Shown here in pieces: positions 34,809-44,505 of a DNA stretch of 64,000 nt. The DNA comes from an uncultured Clostridia bacterium (GTDB taxonomy: Bacteria; Bacillota; Clostridia; Oscillospirales; Ruminococcaceae): assembly GCA_947624375.1 (NCBI GenBank), contig CANQKD010000003.1:62001-126000 (forward strand), in the 5' to 3' direction. The translations under genes and the position numbers were made by a program. The notes under the pieces were generated by a model. It saw only the letters and a program-made list of their open reading frames with translations, was not told where the DNA came from and did no database searches. Numbering within the stretch: position 1 is the first letter of the stretch; each line of letters starts with the position of its first letter.

Positions 34809-35888
34809 ATGAAAAAACCTCACGCAATATCGGCTTATCAGCTCATATGCCTTTTGCTGGTGGGCAGGCTGTTTGTAATGATGACCTACTCTCCGGCAGG
34901 GGGCGACAACACGCTGATAACCATTCTGGGCGGTCTTATAACCAACGCTGCTATGGCAGTGGTGATGATATTCCCACTTCTTTTGCTGAAAAAATTCCCC
35001 GATAAAAACGCCGTTCAGCTGGGCTATTGCGCCTCAAAGCCGCTGGGGGTAATGCTGTCTGTGATATACACCGCATTCTTAGCATGGGCCGCAGTAAAAA
35101 CAATGTGCGATTTTTCGCAGTTTATAACGTTCGCGTTTCCTATATTCACAGCTAAAAGAGTTATAGTGATATTCATGGCTGCAACGGCTCTGTATATCTC
35201 AACACTTGGCATAGAGCCCATTGCACGCAGCGCCGCGGTCGTGACGGGGCTGTTTGTAGTCATGCTGATAACCGTGCTTCTCGGCACAAGCGGAGAGATA
35301 GACGTTCACAACCTTAATATCTCTATAGAAGACCCTCTGGGCGGCATAATCAAGAGCTCTCTCGGCTCGTTTGCAAGAAACTCTGAGCTTATTGTGGCGT
35401 GCCTGCTTTTGCCAGAGCTGCGCTCAAAGCAGTGCGGCGCGGTGTACGGCTATATTACTATAAAATATATAGTGGTGGGATCTATTGCTTTTTTGTGCTC
35501 TGCAATACTGGGCGATTTCGCATACTCCTCTCCGCTGCCGTTTTTCCATCTGAGCTCTTATTCAAACACATCTGTAATAGCGCGATTTGATTCGCTCTTT
35601 CTTATACTGTGGACATTCTGCGCGGTTACGAAGCTGTCGCTTTGCATATACCTTGCAGGCGAGTGTATAAAATGCATATCGCCGAAGATAAAGCCTTTTT
35701 ACGCAACTCTGCCCGTGACCGCCGCCGCGCTGATATGCTCTGTATTTATAATAATGTATTACGATATAACAAAGGCTGAAAATGTGTATATATGGTCTGC
35801 GGTGATAATAATTCTCGCGGCTGTGATACCTGCGCTGCTGCTTATTTTGCCGAAAGAAAAGCGCGGCAGAAAGGGGGCATCAGCATGA
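34809..35888 (+). CDS. gerKB: Spore germinant receptor subunit B (GerKB type)
   Basis: 359 aa, about ten membrane helices, amino-acid-permease-like fold of the GerB family (N-terminal ISAYQLICLLLVGRLF). GerB is the likely germinant-binding subunit. Its TGA overlaps the gerKC ATG by 4 bases (ATGA). Confidence 0.92.
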   Translation: MKKPHAISAYQLICLLLVGRLFVMMTYSPAGGDNTLITILGGLITNAAMAVVMIFPLLLLKKFPDKNAVQLGYCASKPLGVMLSVIYTAFLAWAAVKTMCDFSQFITFAFPIFTAKRVIVIFMAATALYISTLGIEPIARSAAVVTGLFVVMLITVLLGTSGEIDVHNLNISIEDPLGGIIKSSLGSFARNSELIVACLLLPELRSKQCGAVYGYITIKYIVVGSIAFLCSAILGDFAYSSPLPFFHLSSYSNTSVIARFDSLFLILWTFCAVTKLSLCIYLAGECIKCISPKIKPFYATLPVTAAALICSVFIIMYYDITKAENVYIWSAVIIILAAVIPALLLILPKEKRGRKGASA

Positions 35889-37006
35889 GTATGAAAATGA
35901 AACGTTTGCTGATAGTTCTTTTGACTGCAATTGCAGCTTTTGCAATGTGTTCATGCTCTTCAATAGTCGAGCTGGAAAAGCAGGCTATAATATCGGCGGT
36001 GGGTATTGACAAAGGTGAGAGCAAAAAATTCAAGGTCAGCGCGCAGGTGTTTCAGTCGATGGGCGCAGGTTCTTCAACGCCCGTTGACAGCAGCCAGACC
36101 AACACTATTATAGTTTCCGCCGAGGGCGACACCATAGCGCAGTGCATGAACGATATATCATACGCCCTGGGCAGGGATATAAACATCGGACACAGCAAGT
36201 TTATTGTTATTGGCAAGGAAGCGCTGAGCATACCTTTTTCTGAAAGCCTTGATTACTTTCTGCGCAGTGAGCAGACATACCTTGGCGTGCCTGTAATAAG
36301 CAGCAAGACCACCGCGCGCGATATTCTTGACGTTGAGCTGAAAAACGAGGTTGAGACCGCCATTGCAGTTGAGAACATCATACGCACAGCGGTAGAAAAC
36401 GGCAACGCGCTTAAGACCGACCTTTTGCATATTGCAAATTCGACCACCGCCGCCCTGCCTATAGTTGAGGCTCAGGAGCCTCCCAAAGAAAGCGACAAGG
36501 AAAAGCAGGGAAACTCGGAAACGGAAGAAACAAAGCTGGTTTTCGGCGGCACACAGATAGTTCACGACGGCAAGATAGTATACACCGCCACGGCAGAGGA
36601 AACTATGGGCTGCTGCTGGCTTGAGGGCAAGCTTGACAAGGCGCAGATGAGCATTCCCGGCAATGATGACCCTCTGAACGTGAATGTTACGCTCATTCAC
36701 CGCAGTGTTACGGTGCGCAAAATTGACGGCAGATATGTTATGATGTACAAAATACGCGTGAAAGTAAAACTGCTTGACAGCTTCAAGACTATTTCAAACG
36801 GCTGCGAGGTGTGCATGGCTACCGAAAAGATACTGGAAGATCTGTGCTGCAACGCTTTTTACAAGATAACTCAGTACCCCGACGGCGACTTTCTCGGCGT
36901 TGAAAGAATAGCAAGAAGCGTATACCCCGTTGCTGCCCTGCATGATGATAATATATTTGAAAACTGCAGCATATCGGTAGATGTTGAATGTGCCGCCGAC
37001 AAATAG
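35885..37006 (+). CDS. gerKC: Spore germinant receptor lipoprotein (GerKC type)
   Basis: 373 aa from ATG 35885; the in-frame stretch further upstream belongs to gerKB. Lipoprotein signal ends AAFAMCSCSS. GerC landmarks: SSIVELEKQAIISAVGIDKGE near the N-terminus, GHSKFIVIGKEAL, and a C-terminal domain with late KITQYPDGDFLGVERIARS. The stretch KESDKEKQGNSETEE (about 200-215) is a low-complexity insert. No clear terminator follows. Confidence 0.92.
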   Translation: MSMKMKRLLIVLLTAIAAFAMCSCSSIVELEKQAIISAVGIDKGESKKFKVSAQVFQSMGAGSSTPVDSSQTNTIIVSAEGDTIAQCMNDISYALGRDINIGHSKFIVIGKEALSIPFSESLDYFLRSEQTYLGVPVISSKTTARDILDVELKNEVETAIAVENIIRTAVENGNALKTDLLHIANSTTAALPIVEAQEPPKESDKEKQGNSETEETKLVFGGTQIVHDGKIVYTATAEETMGCCWLEGKLDKAQMSIPGNDDPLNVNVTLIHRSVTVRKIDGRYVMMYKIRVKVKLLDSFKTISNGCEVCMATEKILEDLCCNAFYKITQYPDGDFLGVERIARSVYPVAALHDDNIFENCSISVDVECAADK

Positions 37007-37089
37007 CTCTCTTGTGTGGCATTATTGGGTAATAAGACCATAAGCACGAGCGGAATATAAGCAATAGTTACAAAAATATCCCACGGCTA

Positions 37090-37118
37090 TTGCAAAAGGA
37101 AGTGTTGTGTGTTATAAT
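37090..37118 (+). promoter_or_regulatory. Promoter of the yloU-fakA pair
   Basis: TTGCAA (37090-37095), 17-bp spacer, TATAAT (37113-37118) with TGT extension. Confidence 0.65.
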
Positions 37119-37159
37119 TGTTGTATGTAACTTTGACGGAAAGAGAGCGTGGTTCTTTT

Positions 37160-37507
37160 ATGATAAAAATCAACAATCACATAGGCTGCATAGAGCTTTC
37201 TTCAAACTATCTGAAAAAGCTTATAGCCAAGACCGCCGCAAGCTGCTTCGGCGTGGTAGGTCTGAACAGCTGTTCGGCTGTGCAAGGCATACGCTCGATG
37301 CTGGGAAGCGAATCTGCCGACAACGGTGTGCTGATCCGTCAAGACAGCAACAAGCTGACTATAGACCTGCATATAACGGTATCTTACGGGGTGAACATCG
37401 CCGCAATAGTTGACAGCATCATAAACAAGGTGCGCTTCACTGTTGAGGAGAGCGCCGGTATAGAAGTATCTAAAATAAACGTTTTTGTTGACGCTATGCA
37501 GGCGTGA
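37160..37507 (+). CDS. Asp23/Gls24-family protein (YloU-like)
   Basis: 115 aa from ATG 37160. Asp23 family: strand INNHIGCIELSSNYL, then KTAASCFGVVGLN, and the closing AIVDSIINKVRFTVEESAGIEVSKINVFVDAM. Membrane-associated or cell-envelope-stress proteins; the gene next to fakA (yloV) is a long-conserved pair in Firmicutes. The next ribosome site starts just after its stop. Confidence 0.85.
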   Translation: MIKINNHIGCIELSSNYLKKLIAKTAASCFGVVGLNSCSAVQGIRSMLGSESADNGVLIRQDSNKLTIDLHITVSYGVNIAAIVDSIINKVRFTVEESAGIEVSKINVFVDAMQA

Positions 37508-37524
37508 TTTGGGAGGATAACATC

Positions 37525-39162
37525 GTGATAGACGGAAAGCTTCTGCGTGACGCAATTATCAGCGGCGCACATTCTATAGCAAACAAGAAAAAATCGGTAG
37601 ACGAGCTTAATGTTTTCCCCGTTCCTGACGGAGATACAGGCACCAATATGTCTATGGCTATCGGCAACACACTATCGGAGCTGAAGATCATGCACGACGA
37701 CGTTACCGTATCAGAAGTAGCATCGTCTGCCGCTTCGGCGCTGCTGAGAGGTGCGAGAGGAAACTCAGGCGTTATACTTTCGCTTATATTCCGCGGTTTT
37801 GCAAAAGGTCTTGCAGACAAAAAAGAGGCAAACTGCGACGACATAACGCTGGCACTTGGGCTCGGCGTTGAAAATGCATATAAAGCTGTAATGAACCCTA
37901 CAGAGGGCACGATCCTGACCGTTGCAAGAATGGGCTATGAAAAGGCAAAGTCTTTAAGCGGCATTGTTACAGATGAAGTGCAGCTGTGGGAAGAGATATG
38001 CAAGGAATGTAAAACGGCTCTCGACAACACGCCCAACCAGCTGGCTGCCCTTAAAAAAGCAGGGGTAGTTGATGCAGGCGGTCAGGGACTGCTGATAATA
38101 TTCGAGGCTATGCTGCAAGTATTCAAGGGCGGAGAGATAGTTCAGCCGCTTTCGCAGGATACCAAAAAAGCCGTTACAGTTGAAACTTTTGCATCTACCG
38201 TGGGCGACTTTGACGAGGTTATAAACTTTACCTACTGCACAGAAATGCTCATTACCAAAGACGAGGGCTGCGACGATACCAGCAAACTCAGGGCGTATCT
38301 TGAAACGATAGGCGACTGCGTTGTTGTGGTGGACGACGACGAGATAATAAAAGTGCACGTTCACACCAACGACCCCGGCAAGGCTATACAAAAGGGTCTT
38401 GAATTTGGCAGCATAAACCTGCCGAAGATAGAGAACATGAAAATGCAGCACAAGCAGCGCAAGCAGGATGCCAAGCAGGAGTTCGTTCCCGCAAACCCAG
38501 AGAACGACTACGGTTTTGTATCGGTGGCAGCAGGCGCAGGGATAGAAAGTATGTTCCGCGATATTGGCGTTGACTGCATTGTAAGCGGCGGACAGACCAT
38601 GAACCCCTCTACCGATGACATTTACGCAGCTATATGCTCTACCCCGGCTAAGACAGTTTTCGTTATGCCAAACAACAAGAACATCATCATGGCGGCAGAG
38701 CAGGCTGCAAAGCTGGTAAGCGACAGAAAGGTGTGCGTTTTGCAGACAAGAACAATTCCGCAGGGGCTTTCGGCAATGCTGGCGTTTGACCCCGGCGAAG
38801 ACTTTGTTGCCAACCGCAACGCTATGACGGAGGCTCTCAACAACGTTTCAACAGGTCAGCTCACATTTGCGGCAAGGGATTCGGAATTTGACGGGCACGC
38901 CATAAAGAAAGGCGAGATACTCGCTATTGAGAACGGCAAGCTGGCGTTTACAGACAAAGACCTTGCAAAGGCAAGCTACAAGCTCACCAAGAGAATGGTA
39001 AGGGGCGACAGTTCGTTCATCACCGTGATTTACGGCGCGGACGTAAACGAAGATATGGCTCAGGCGCTCGCATCGCAGCTGCAAGGCAGGTACCCCGACA
39101 TTGAGGTAAATGTGGTAAGCGGCGGTCAGCCTGTGTATTATTACATTATTTCGGTAGAATAA
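37525..39162 (+). CDS. fakA: DAK2-domain fatty acid kinase subunit (FakA/YloV-like)
   Basis: 545 aa from GTG 37525, 8 bases after GGGAGGA; an upstream in-frame GTG at 37504 has no site. N-terminal DAK2 nucleotide-binding domain with NVFPVPDGDTGTNMS (Asp35/Asp37) and ALLRGARGNSGV. Then the middle and C-terminal YloV domains. With a FakB lipid-binding partner it phosphorylates fatty acids for phospholipid synthesis; no fakB is in the window. Confidence 0.9.
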   Translation: MIDGKLLRDAIISGAHSIANKKKSVDELNVFPVPDGDTGTNMSMAIGNTLSELKIMHDDVTVSEVASSAASALLRGARGNSGVILSLIFRGFAKGLADKKEANCDDITLALGLGVENAYKAVMNPTEGTILTVARMGYEKAKSLSGIVTDEVQLWEEICKECKTALDNTPNQLAALKKAGVVDAGGQGLLIIFEAMLQVFKGGEIVQPLSQDTKKAVTVETFASTVGDFDEVINFTYCTEMLITKDEGCDDTSKLRAYLETIGDCVVVVDDDEIIKVHVHTNDPGKAIQKGLEFGSINLPKIENMKMQHKQRKQDAKQEFVPANPENDYGFVSVAAGAGIESMFRDIGVDCIVSGGQTMNPSTDDIYAAICSTPAKTVFVMPNNKNIIMAAEQAAKLVSDRKVCVLQTRTIPQGLSAMLAFDPGEDFVANRNAMTEALNNVSTGQLTFAARDSEFDGHAIKKGEILAIENGKLAFTDKDLAKASYKLTKRMVRGDSSFITVIYGADVNEDMAQALASQLQGRYPDIEVNVVSGGQPVYYYIISVE

Positions 39163-39184
39163 AATATACACCCTCTGAACATAT

Positions 39185-39213
39185 ACCCTCGGGCTGCGGC
39201 TCGGGGGTTTTTT
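39185..39213 (+). terminator. Terminator of the yloU-fakA pair
   Basis: ACCCTCGGGC / GCTCGGGGGT 10-bp stem with TGCG loop, then six T. Confidence 0.85.
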
Positions 39214-39288
39214 ATGCACAAATTATTTTCCTTATTTTGTGCAATTGCCACAAAAAACAATTTTCAACAAAATAACACCCAATTATAC

Positions 39289-39317
39289 TTGACTTATAGA
39301 ATTAAAGGTAGTATCAT
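39289..39317 (+). promoter_or_regulatory. Promoter of the exported unknown gene
   Basis: TTGACT (39289-39294), 17-bp spacer, TATCAT (39312-39317). Confidence 0.65.
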
Positions 39318-39355
39318 ATATTCAGGAAAATTTTTGCAGAAAGAGGGCGCTGCAT

Positions 39356-40558
39356 ATGGCAAAACTTAACAAGCGCACGCGGCGCGTAATAATACTTTGT
39401 GCCGCTTTTGTAATGACAGCAGCCGTTATAACTGCGGTAGTTCTTGCCGTTGCGCTGAATAATAAGAGCAAGACAGAAGAGCAAAACAAACTGGACTACA
39501 AAACGCTTGCAGAGGTTCTGGCAGAAGCGCCCGATGCTTTGGGCAAGACCTATGACAACATGGCCTTGCCCGAAAGTGTTTCGCTCCCCTCGCCCGAAAA
39601 GCTGTACACTATGAGCGTTGACAATTCGGCAGAGCACATCACGGAAGAACAGCTGAAACAAAAGCTCATCGATACCGCAAAATACATGAACGGCGAGCAG
39701 GTAGATGCGGACAAGATAGCTACTGTAACATACCGTGCCGGACGTTTTGACTGCCAGTATTTCCCGGAAGGATCGGACAACGAAAATTACATCTACAATA
39801 TAAGGCTGGAAAACAGCGGCGGCTGCCTGATATGGGAGCCGGATATTATACAAAACGAAGCAGGCGATGTACAGCTGGCAGCTGATGTTGCAAGATCTTG
39901 CACCGCCGGAGACAATGATCTTGCAAGCGTTGTGGGCGATCTGGCAGGAGAAGAATATACCGCAAAACAGGCTTTGGAATTTGCGCAGAAAACTATTGAC
40001 AGCGTGCTGCCCCTGTGTACCGATCAATACGAAACAAAACCTGTTATAGTGTGTATTCTGAATAATGAATGTAACGAGCATCAGTCGTTTTTGGTAAGGT
40101 TTGCTTTGTGCAGCGAAGGCGTTGAATTTGACCTGGCAGATACTGCCCATGCAGGCGGCGAGAGTATGATATTGAACTATGCAGATGTTGTCATCACTCA
40201 CCCCGACGTTGTTACACAAATATTCTGCTACACATATAACCGCGGCATAGAAAAGACAGAGCTTGAAGATAAATTTGTAACGCTTGATTCTGCGCTGCGC
40301 CACGCAAATATAGAGTTTGCGAAGTATTTTACAAACACTGTTACGGATATAAATATTGTTTACGCCATGCCTGATTTTCCCGAAGGCTCTGAAGAAAACG
40401 AGGAGGCCGACCCTGACGAATACAGACCGATGTGGCGGCTTTCGCTGGACGAACCAAACAACTTGAAGATCCGCTGCATATATATAGATATGGTGACGGG
40501 CGGACTTATCTACGATCCGTGCAATGGCACGCTTGTTACAGACAAAGACAAAACGTAA
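39356..40558 (+). CDS. Unknown exported protein with N-terminal membrane anchor
   Basis: 400 aa. A basic start (KLNKRTRRV) and one hydrophobic helix (about 11-34) suggest a signal anchor; the remaining 365 aa would be outside. It shows mixed alpha/beta character with many acidic residues. Near the middle are GRFDCQYFPEGSDNENYIYN and CLIWEPDI, and at the end MWRLSLDEPNNLKIRCIYIDMVTGGLIYDP, which recalls the closing strands of YycH/YcdB-like envelope proteins. That similarity is weak. Own promoter and terminator. Function is not known. Confidence 0.6.
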   Translation: MAKLNKRTRRVIILCAAFVMTAAVITAVVLAVALNNKSKTEEQNKLDYKTLAEVLAEAPDALGKTYDNMALPESVSLPSPEKLYTMSVDNSAEHITEEQLKQKLIDTAKYMNGEQVDADKIATVTYRAGRFDCQYFPEGSDNENYIYNIRLENSGGCLIWEPDIIQNEAGDVQLAADVARSCTAGDNDLASVVGDLAGEEYTAKQALEFAQKTIDSVLPLCTDQYETKPVIVCILNNECNEHQSFLVRFALCSEGVEFDLADTAHAGGESMILNYADVVITHPDVVTQIFCYTYNRGIEKTELEDKFVTLDSALRHANIEFAKYFTNTVTDINIVYAMPDFPEGSEENEEADPDEYRPMWRLSLDEPNNLKIRCIYIDMVTGGLIYDPCNGTLVTDKDKT

Positions 40559-40583
40559 TTTTGCAGGGAATAATATACAGCAC

Positions 40584-40610
40584 AAAAAGGCTCATTTATG
40601 GGTCTTTTTT
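40584..40610 (+). terminator. Terminator of the exported unknown gene
   Basis: AAAAAGGCTCAT / ATGGGTCTTTTT stem (two G-U pairs) and T run. Confidence 0.7.
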
Positions 40611-40650
40611 GTTTGCAAGAAAAATTATCAAAAAAATTTTCAAAAAGCTC

Positions 40651-40679
40651 TTGACAAACTCTTGTTTGTGTGTTATCAT
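40651..40679 (+). promoter_or_regulatory. Promoter of the RHH-clpB operon with embedded palindrome
   Basis: TTGACA (40651-40656), 17-bp spacer, TATCAT (40674-40679) with TGT extension. ACAAAC (40654-40659) and GTTTGT (40664-40669) form a perfect palindrome between -35 and -10. CTCTTG also repeats directly at an 11-bp step (40648 and 40659). No CIRCE or CtsR box is visible. Confidence 0.6.
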
Positions 40680-40740
40680 AAACTTGTAAAGGAAATTATA
40701 TAATAAGCTTATCGAGTTACAGATAAAGGCGGCGATAGTT

Positions 40741-41373
40741 TTGAGCAAAAGTATGTACAGCCTTATCCTTACCGATGAGGTGATAGACAGGATAGACCGC
40801 ATTGCAAAGCTGCAAGGCAAAAGCAGGAGCGGACTTATTGACCAGCTGCTGGCACAGTTCGTTTCAATGACAACGCCCGAACAGCGCATAAAAAACCTGT
40901 ATGAGCTTATGCTGGGGCAGATGCAGCGGTTCAGCGATGAGTTTCGGTTTCTTACCGATCAGGGCGACCTGATGGCTGTATCAGCGCTGAAATACAAGTA
41001 CAACCCGACTATAAGATACAGCGTGATACTCTACCGCGAGGTGGGGCAGTATCTGGGAGAGCTAAGGGCAACGCTGAGAACGCAGAATGCCACACTGCTT
41101 AGCGAATACACTGACTTTCTGCGGCTGTGGAACGAGATAGAACGCGGCGTGACGGATAGTGAAGTGCAGGCGCAGTTAAAGGGCGGCACATACCGCAGGC
41201 TGCTGAAAAAACAGGGCGGCGAGCCCGAAGAGATATCAAAGGCGATCACAGACCACATAACGACATTCAACGACTGCTTCAAGCTGTACCTTTCAGACGG
41301 CGGCAGCGAAAAGGCGGTCGGCGAAATAACAAAAAAATACATTGAATACTGCGAAAGGGGCGTTTTACTATGA
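40741..41373 (+). CDS. Ribbon-helix-helix-type protein coupled to clpB
   Basis: 210 aa from TTG 40741 (AAAGGCGG 7 bases upstream); ATG 40753 is possible. Residues 4-43 look like a CopG/Arc ribbon-helix-helix DNA-binding unit: strand SMYSLILTDEVI, helix DRIDRIAKLQG, turn KSRSG, helix LIDQLLAQFV. The other 160 aa is helical and unrecognised. The stop overlaps the clpB ATG by 4 bases (ATGA), so the two are translated together. A regulator of clpB, or a chaperone partner, is the inference. Confidence 0.6.
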   Translation: MSKSMYSLILTDEVIDRIDRIAKLQGKSRSGLIDQLLAQFVSMTTPEQRIKNLYELMLGQMQRFSDEFRFLTDQGDLMAVSALKYKYNPTIRYSVILYREVGQYLGELRATLRTQNATLLSEYTDFLRLWNEIERGVTDSEVQAQLKGGTYRRLLKKQGGEPEEISKAITDHITTFNDCFKLYLSDGGSEKAVGEITKKYIEYCERGVLL

Positions 41374-43973
41374 ACATTCAGCAATACACACAAAAATCAC
41401 GCGAGGCACTGGCGGCGGCTAATTCTCTGGCAGGCGAGTATTACAACAACAGCATAGAACCCGAACACATCGTTTACACGCTGCTCTCTCAAAGCGATGG
41501 GCTTATACCGCAGATGTTGTCGGGTATGGGCATAGAGCCGCAAAGCATGGCGAAAGACGTTCTTGACATTATAAACGCGATGCCGAAGGTAACAGGCTCG
41601 GGCAGGCAGGCTGACAATATGTATATCTCTGCTAAGATGAATGACATTTTTGTGCTTTCGGAAAGCATTGCAAAGCAGATGAAAGACGACTTTGTTTCGG
41701 TAGAGCACATAATGCTTGCCGCAATTGATAAGCCTTCAGACAAGCTGAAAGAGATATTCAAGCGTTACGCGCTGACTTATGACAAGTTTATTGAAAAGCT
41801 GGCGCAGGTGCGCGGCTCTGCAAGGGTGACGACCGACACGCCCGAGGATACCTATGACGTTTTGAAAAAGTACGGTCAGGAGCTGGTGGAGCTTGCTAAA
41901 AACAACAAGCTTGACCCCGTTATAGGCAGAGACAGCGAGATACGAAACGTTATCCGAATACTTTCGCGAAAGACAAAAAACAACCCGGTGCTTATAGGCG
42001 AACCGGGCGTTGGCAAGACTGCTATCGCAGAGGGTCTGGCACAGAGGATAGTGCGCGGCGATGTGCCCGATAATCTCAAAAACAGAAAGGTATTTTCGCT
42101 GGACATGGGAGCTCTTATCGCAGGCGCTAAATATCAGGGCGAGTTTGAGGAACGTCTGAAAGCGGTATTGCAGGCGATAAAGCAGAGCGACGGTCAGATA
42201 ATACTGTTTATTGATGAACTTCACACGATAGTAGGCGCAGGCAAAACGAGCGGCGCTATGGATGCAGGAAATCTTCTGAAACCCATGCTGGCGCGCGGTG
42301 AACTTCACTGCATAGGCGCAACTACTTTGAACGAATACAGGCAGTATATTGAAAAAGATGCGGCTTTAGAGCGGCGTTTTCAGCCTGTTATGGTAGATGA
42401 GCCGACTGTGGAAGATACGATATCGATACTCAGAGGTCTTAAAGAAAGGTATGAAGTTTTCCACGGCGTAAAGATACAAGACGCGGCTATAATAGCGGCT
42501 GCAACTCTTTCCAACAGGTACATCACCGACAGATTTCTGCCAGACAAGGCTATTGACCTTATAGACGAGGCGTGCGCGCTCATCAAGACGGAAATGGATT
42601 CGATGCCCTATGAGCTTGACGATATTTCAAGAAAGATAATGCAGCACGAGATAGAAGAAGCCGCTCTTAAAAAAGAAAGCGACAAACTCTCTCAGGAGCA
42701 TTTGCAGGAGATTCAAAAAGAGCTTGCCGATATGCGCGCGCAGTTTAGCGAGATGAAAGCCCGTTGGGAGAACGAAAAGAGCGGTATATCATCTGTGCAG
42801 AAGATACGTGAGGAGATAGAGAGTGTTAATGCTCAGATCGAGCTAGCACAGCGCGAATATGATCTTGAAAAGGCGGCAGAACTGAAATACGGCAGACTGC
42901 CCACCCTTAAAAAGCAGCTGGAAGAAGCCGAGGCAAAGGCTGAAAAAGACAAAGGCAAGTCTGACAGCCTGCTCCGCGACAAGGTAACGGAAGAAGAGAT
43001 AGCAAAAATCATCTGCCGCTGGACGGGCATACCGGTAGCCAAACTTATGGAGGGCGAGAGAGAAAAGCTTTTGAACCTTGAAAACATTCTGCACGAGCGC
43101 GTTATAGGGCAGGACGAAGCCGTTACAAAGGTATCGCAGGCGATACTCAGGGCGCGCGCAGGCATTGCAAATCCCGACAGACCCATAGGCTCTTTTATGT
43201 TCTTAGGACCTACGGGCGTTGGCAAGACCGAGCTTGCTAAAACTCTGGCTCAGGCGCTTTTTGACGACGAGAAAAACATTGTGCGCATTGATATGAGCGA
43301 ATATATGGAGAAATTCTCGGTAAGCAGGCTTATAGGCGCACCTCCGGGATATGTAGGCTACGAGGAGGGCGGTCAGCTGACAGAGGCGGTAAGGCGCAAG
43401 CCCTACAGCGTTATACTCTTTGACGAGATAGAAAAGGCGCACCCCGATGTTTTCAACGTGCTGCTGCAAGTGCTTGACGATGGCAGGATAACCGACTCTC
43501 AGGGCAGGACGGTGGACTTCAAAAATACCGTTATCATACTGACCTCGAACCTTGGCTCTGACATAATTCTTGACGGCATAACCGCCGACAACGAGATCTC
43601 GCCCGAGGCAAAAGAGCAGGTAACGCAGCTTCTGCGCCGCTCGTTCAGACCCGAATTTCTCAACCGCCTTGACGAGATAGTGTTCTACAAGCCGCTGGCG
43701 AAAGCAGAGATAACCTCGATAATCGACCTTATTATAGCACAGCTTGGCAAACGTCTGGAAGATAGGCAGCTGTCGCTGAAAGTTTCTGAGCGCGCAAAAC
43801 AGGCTATCTCAGACGAGGGTTATGACCCCGTATACGGTGCGCGGCCGCTGAAAAGGCTGATACAAAGCCGCGTTGAAACGCTTATAGCAAAGAGCATAAT
43901 TGCAAACGACGTCGCGCCCGGAACCGTGTTCACCGTGGACTATGACGGAGAGTATAAAGTATCGTTTGAGTAA
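41370..43973 (+). CDS. clpB: Disaggregase ClpB
   Basis: 867 aa, the usual length. Clp N domain (about 1-145), first AAA+ with GEPGVGKT (near 210), a coiled middle domain (about 400-525, Glu/Lys-rich), second AAA+ with GPTGVGKT (near 613), and a C-terminal D2-small domain ending [12 protein letters not shown]. With DnaK it pulls apart protein aggregates in the cytosol after heat stress. Second gene of a two-gene operon; no terminator follows clearly. Confidence 0.95.
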   Translation: MNIQQYTQKSREALAAANSLAGEYYNNSIEPEHIVYTLLSQSDGLIPQMLSGMGIEPQSMAKDVLDIINAMPKVTGSGRQADNMYISAKMNDIFVLSESIAKQMKDDFVSVEHIMLAAIDKPSDKLKEIFKRYALTYDKFIEKLAQVRGSARVTTDTPEDTYDVLKKYGQELVELAKNNKLDPVIGRDSEIRNVIRILSRKTKNNPVLIGEPGVGKTAIAEGLAQRIVRGDVPDNLKNRKVFSLDMGALIAGAKYQGEFEERLKAVLQAIKQSDGQIILFIDELHTIVGAGKTSGAMDAGNLLKPMLARGELHCIGATTLNEYRQYIEKDAALERRFQPVMVDEPTVEDTISILRGLKERYEVFHGVKIQDAAIIAAATLSNRYITDRFLPDKAIDLIDEACALIKTEMDSMPYELDDISRKIMQHEIEEAALKKESDKLSQEHLQEIQKELADMRAQFSEMKARWENEKSGISSVQKIREEIESVNAQIELAQREYDLEKAAELKYGRLPTLKKQLEEAEAKAEKDKGKSDSLLRDKVTEEEIAKIICRWTGIPVAKLMEGEREKLLNLENILHERVIGQDEAVTKVSQAILRARAGIANPDRPIGSFMFLGPTGVGKTELAKTLAQALFDDEKNIVRIDMSEYMEKFSVSRLIGAPPGYVGYEEGGQLTEAVRRKPYSVILFDEIEKAHPDVFNVLLQVLDDGRITDSQGRTVDFKNTVIILTSNLGSDIILDGITADNEISPEAKEQVTQLLRRSFRPEFLNRLDEIVFYKPLAKAEITSIIDLIIAQLGKRLEDRQLSLKVSERAKQAISDEGYDPVYGARPLKRLIQSRVETLIAKSIIANDVAPGTVFTVDYDGEYKVSFE

Positions 43974-44010
43974 ATATAGAATACTATTTATAAAATAATT
44001 GTAAATACTA

Positions 44011-44039
44011 TTGACTTCTTCGCCAAAAAGTATTATAAT
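44011..44039 (+). promoter_or_regulatory. Promoter of the SdpI-like gene
   Basis: TTGACT (44011-44016), 17-bp spacer, TATAAT (44034-44039). Confidence 0.7.
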
Positions 44040-44088
44040 AGCCGTAGAGTATAAACTTTACGGCTTACTTTTTTGTGGAGGTATATTT

Positions 44089-44466
44089 ATGAAAGAATTA
44101 TTTATGCCGTTTATAGTAATGCTTTTGCCGGTATGCATGATAATTTTCGGCATAGTGTTTATGAAACATCCGCCTGCAAAGACAAATAACATATATAGCT
44201 ACAACACGCGAATGGCAATGCAAAACGACGAAACATGGCGGTTTGCACATTTTTACAGCGGCAGACTTATGCTCATATTCGGCATATTCTCAGCGGTGAT
44301 AACCGTAATAATAATGATATATGTAGTTATGCATATGCCAAACAAAATATCCGACATAGGCACAGCCCTTTCGCTTGCGCAGATACTGCCATTTCTGTTA
44401 GTCATACCACTTACAGAAAGCGCATTGAAACGCAGGTTTGACAGTGATGGCAACAAGCGCAAATAA
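44089..44466 (+). CDS. SdpI-family-like small membrane protein
   Basis: 125 aa from ATG 44089, with GTGGAGGT just upstream; the promoter occupies the earlier open frame. Three hydrophobic segments. The line YSYNTRMAMQNDETWRFAHFYSGRLM is the SdpI hallmark (YRT.RSM.N.ETW..A). SdpI proteins give immunity to the SDP toxin in Bacillus, but most family members have no known toxin partner, and none is seen here. Confidence 0.75.
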   Translation: MKELFMPFIVMLLPVCMIIFGIVFMKHPPAKTNNIYSYNTRMAMQNDETWRFAHFYSGRLMLIFGIFSAVITVIIMIYVVMHMPNKISDIGTALSLAQILPFLLVIPLTESALKRRFDSDGNKRK

Positions 44467-44469
44467 AAT

Positions 44470-44504
44470 AAGGTCTGCCACTTGCTTAGGTGACAGACCT
44501 TTTT
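44470..44504. terminator. Bidirectional terminator between the SdpI-like gene and carB
   Basis: AAGGTCTG (44470-44477) / CAGACCTT (44494-44501) with inner CAC/GTG pairing. T run on the plus strand and an AT-rich tail on the minus strand. Confidence 0.75.
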
Positions 44505-44505
44505 G

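Noticed and set aside
39314-40585. 423-codon open frame on the minus strand
   Set aside because: It lies wholly opposite the exported unknown gene at 39356-40558, has no ribosome site, and its product is rich in Cys, Tyr and Arg as expected for a shadow frame.
44011-44466. 151-aa version of the SdpI-like protein
   Set aside because: The first 26 codons cover the promoter (-35 at 44011, -10 at 44034); the GGAGG site supports ATG 44089.
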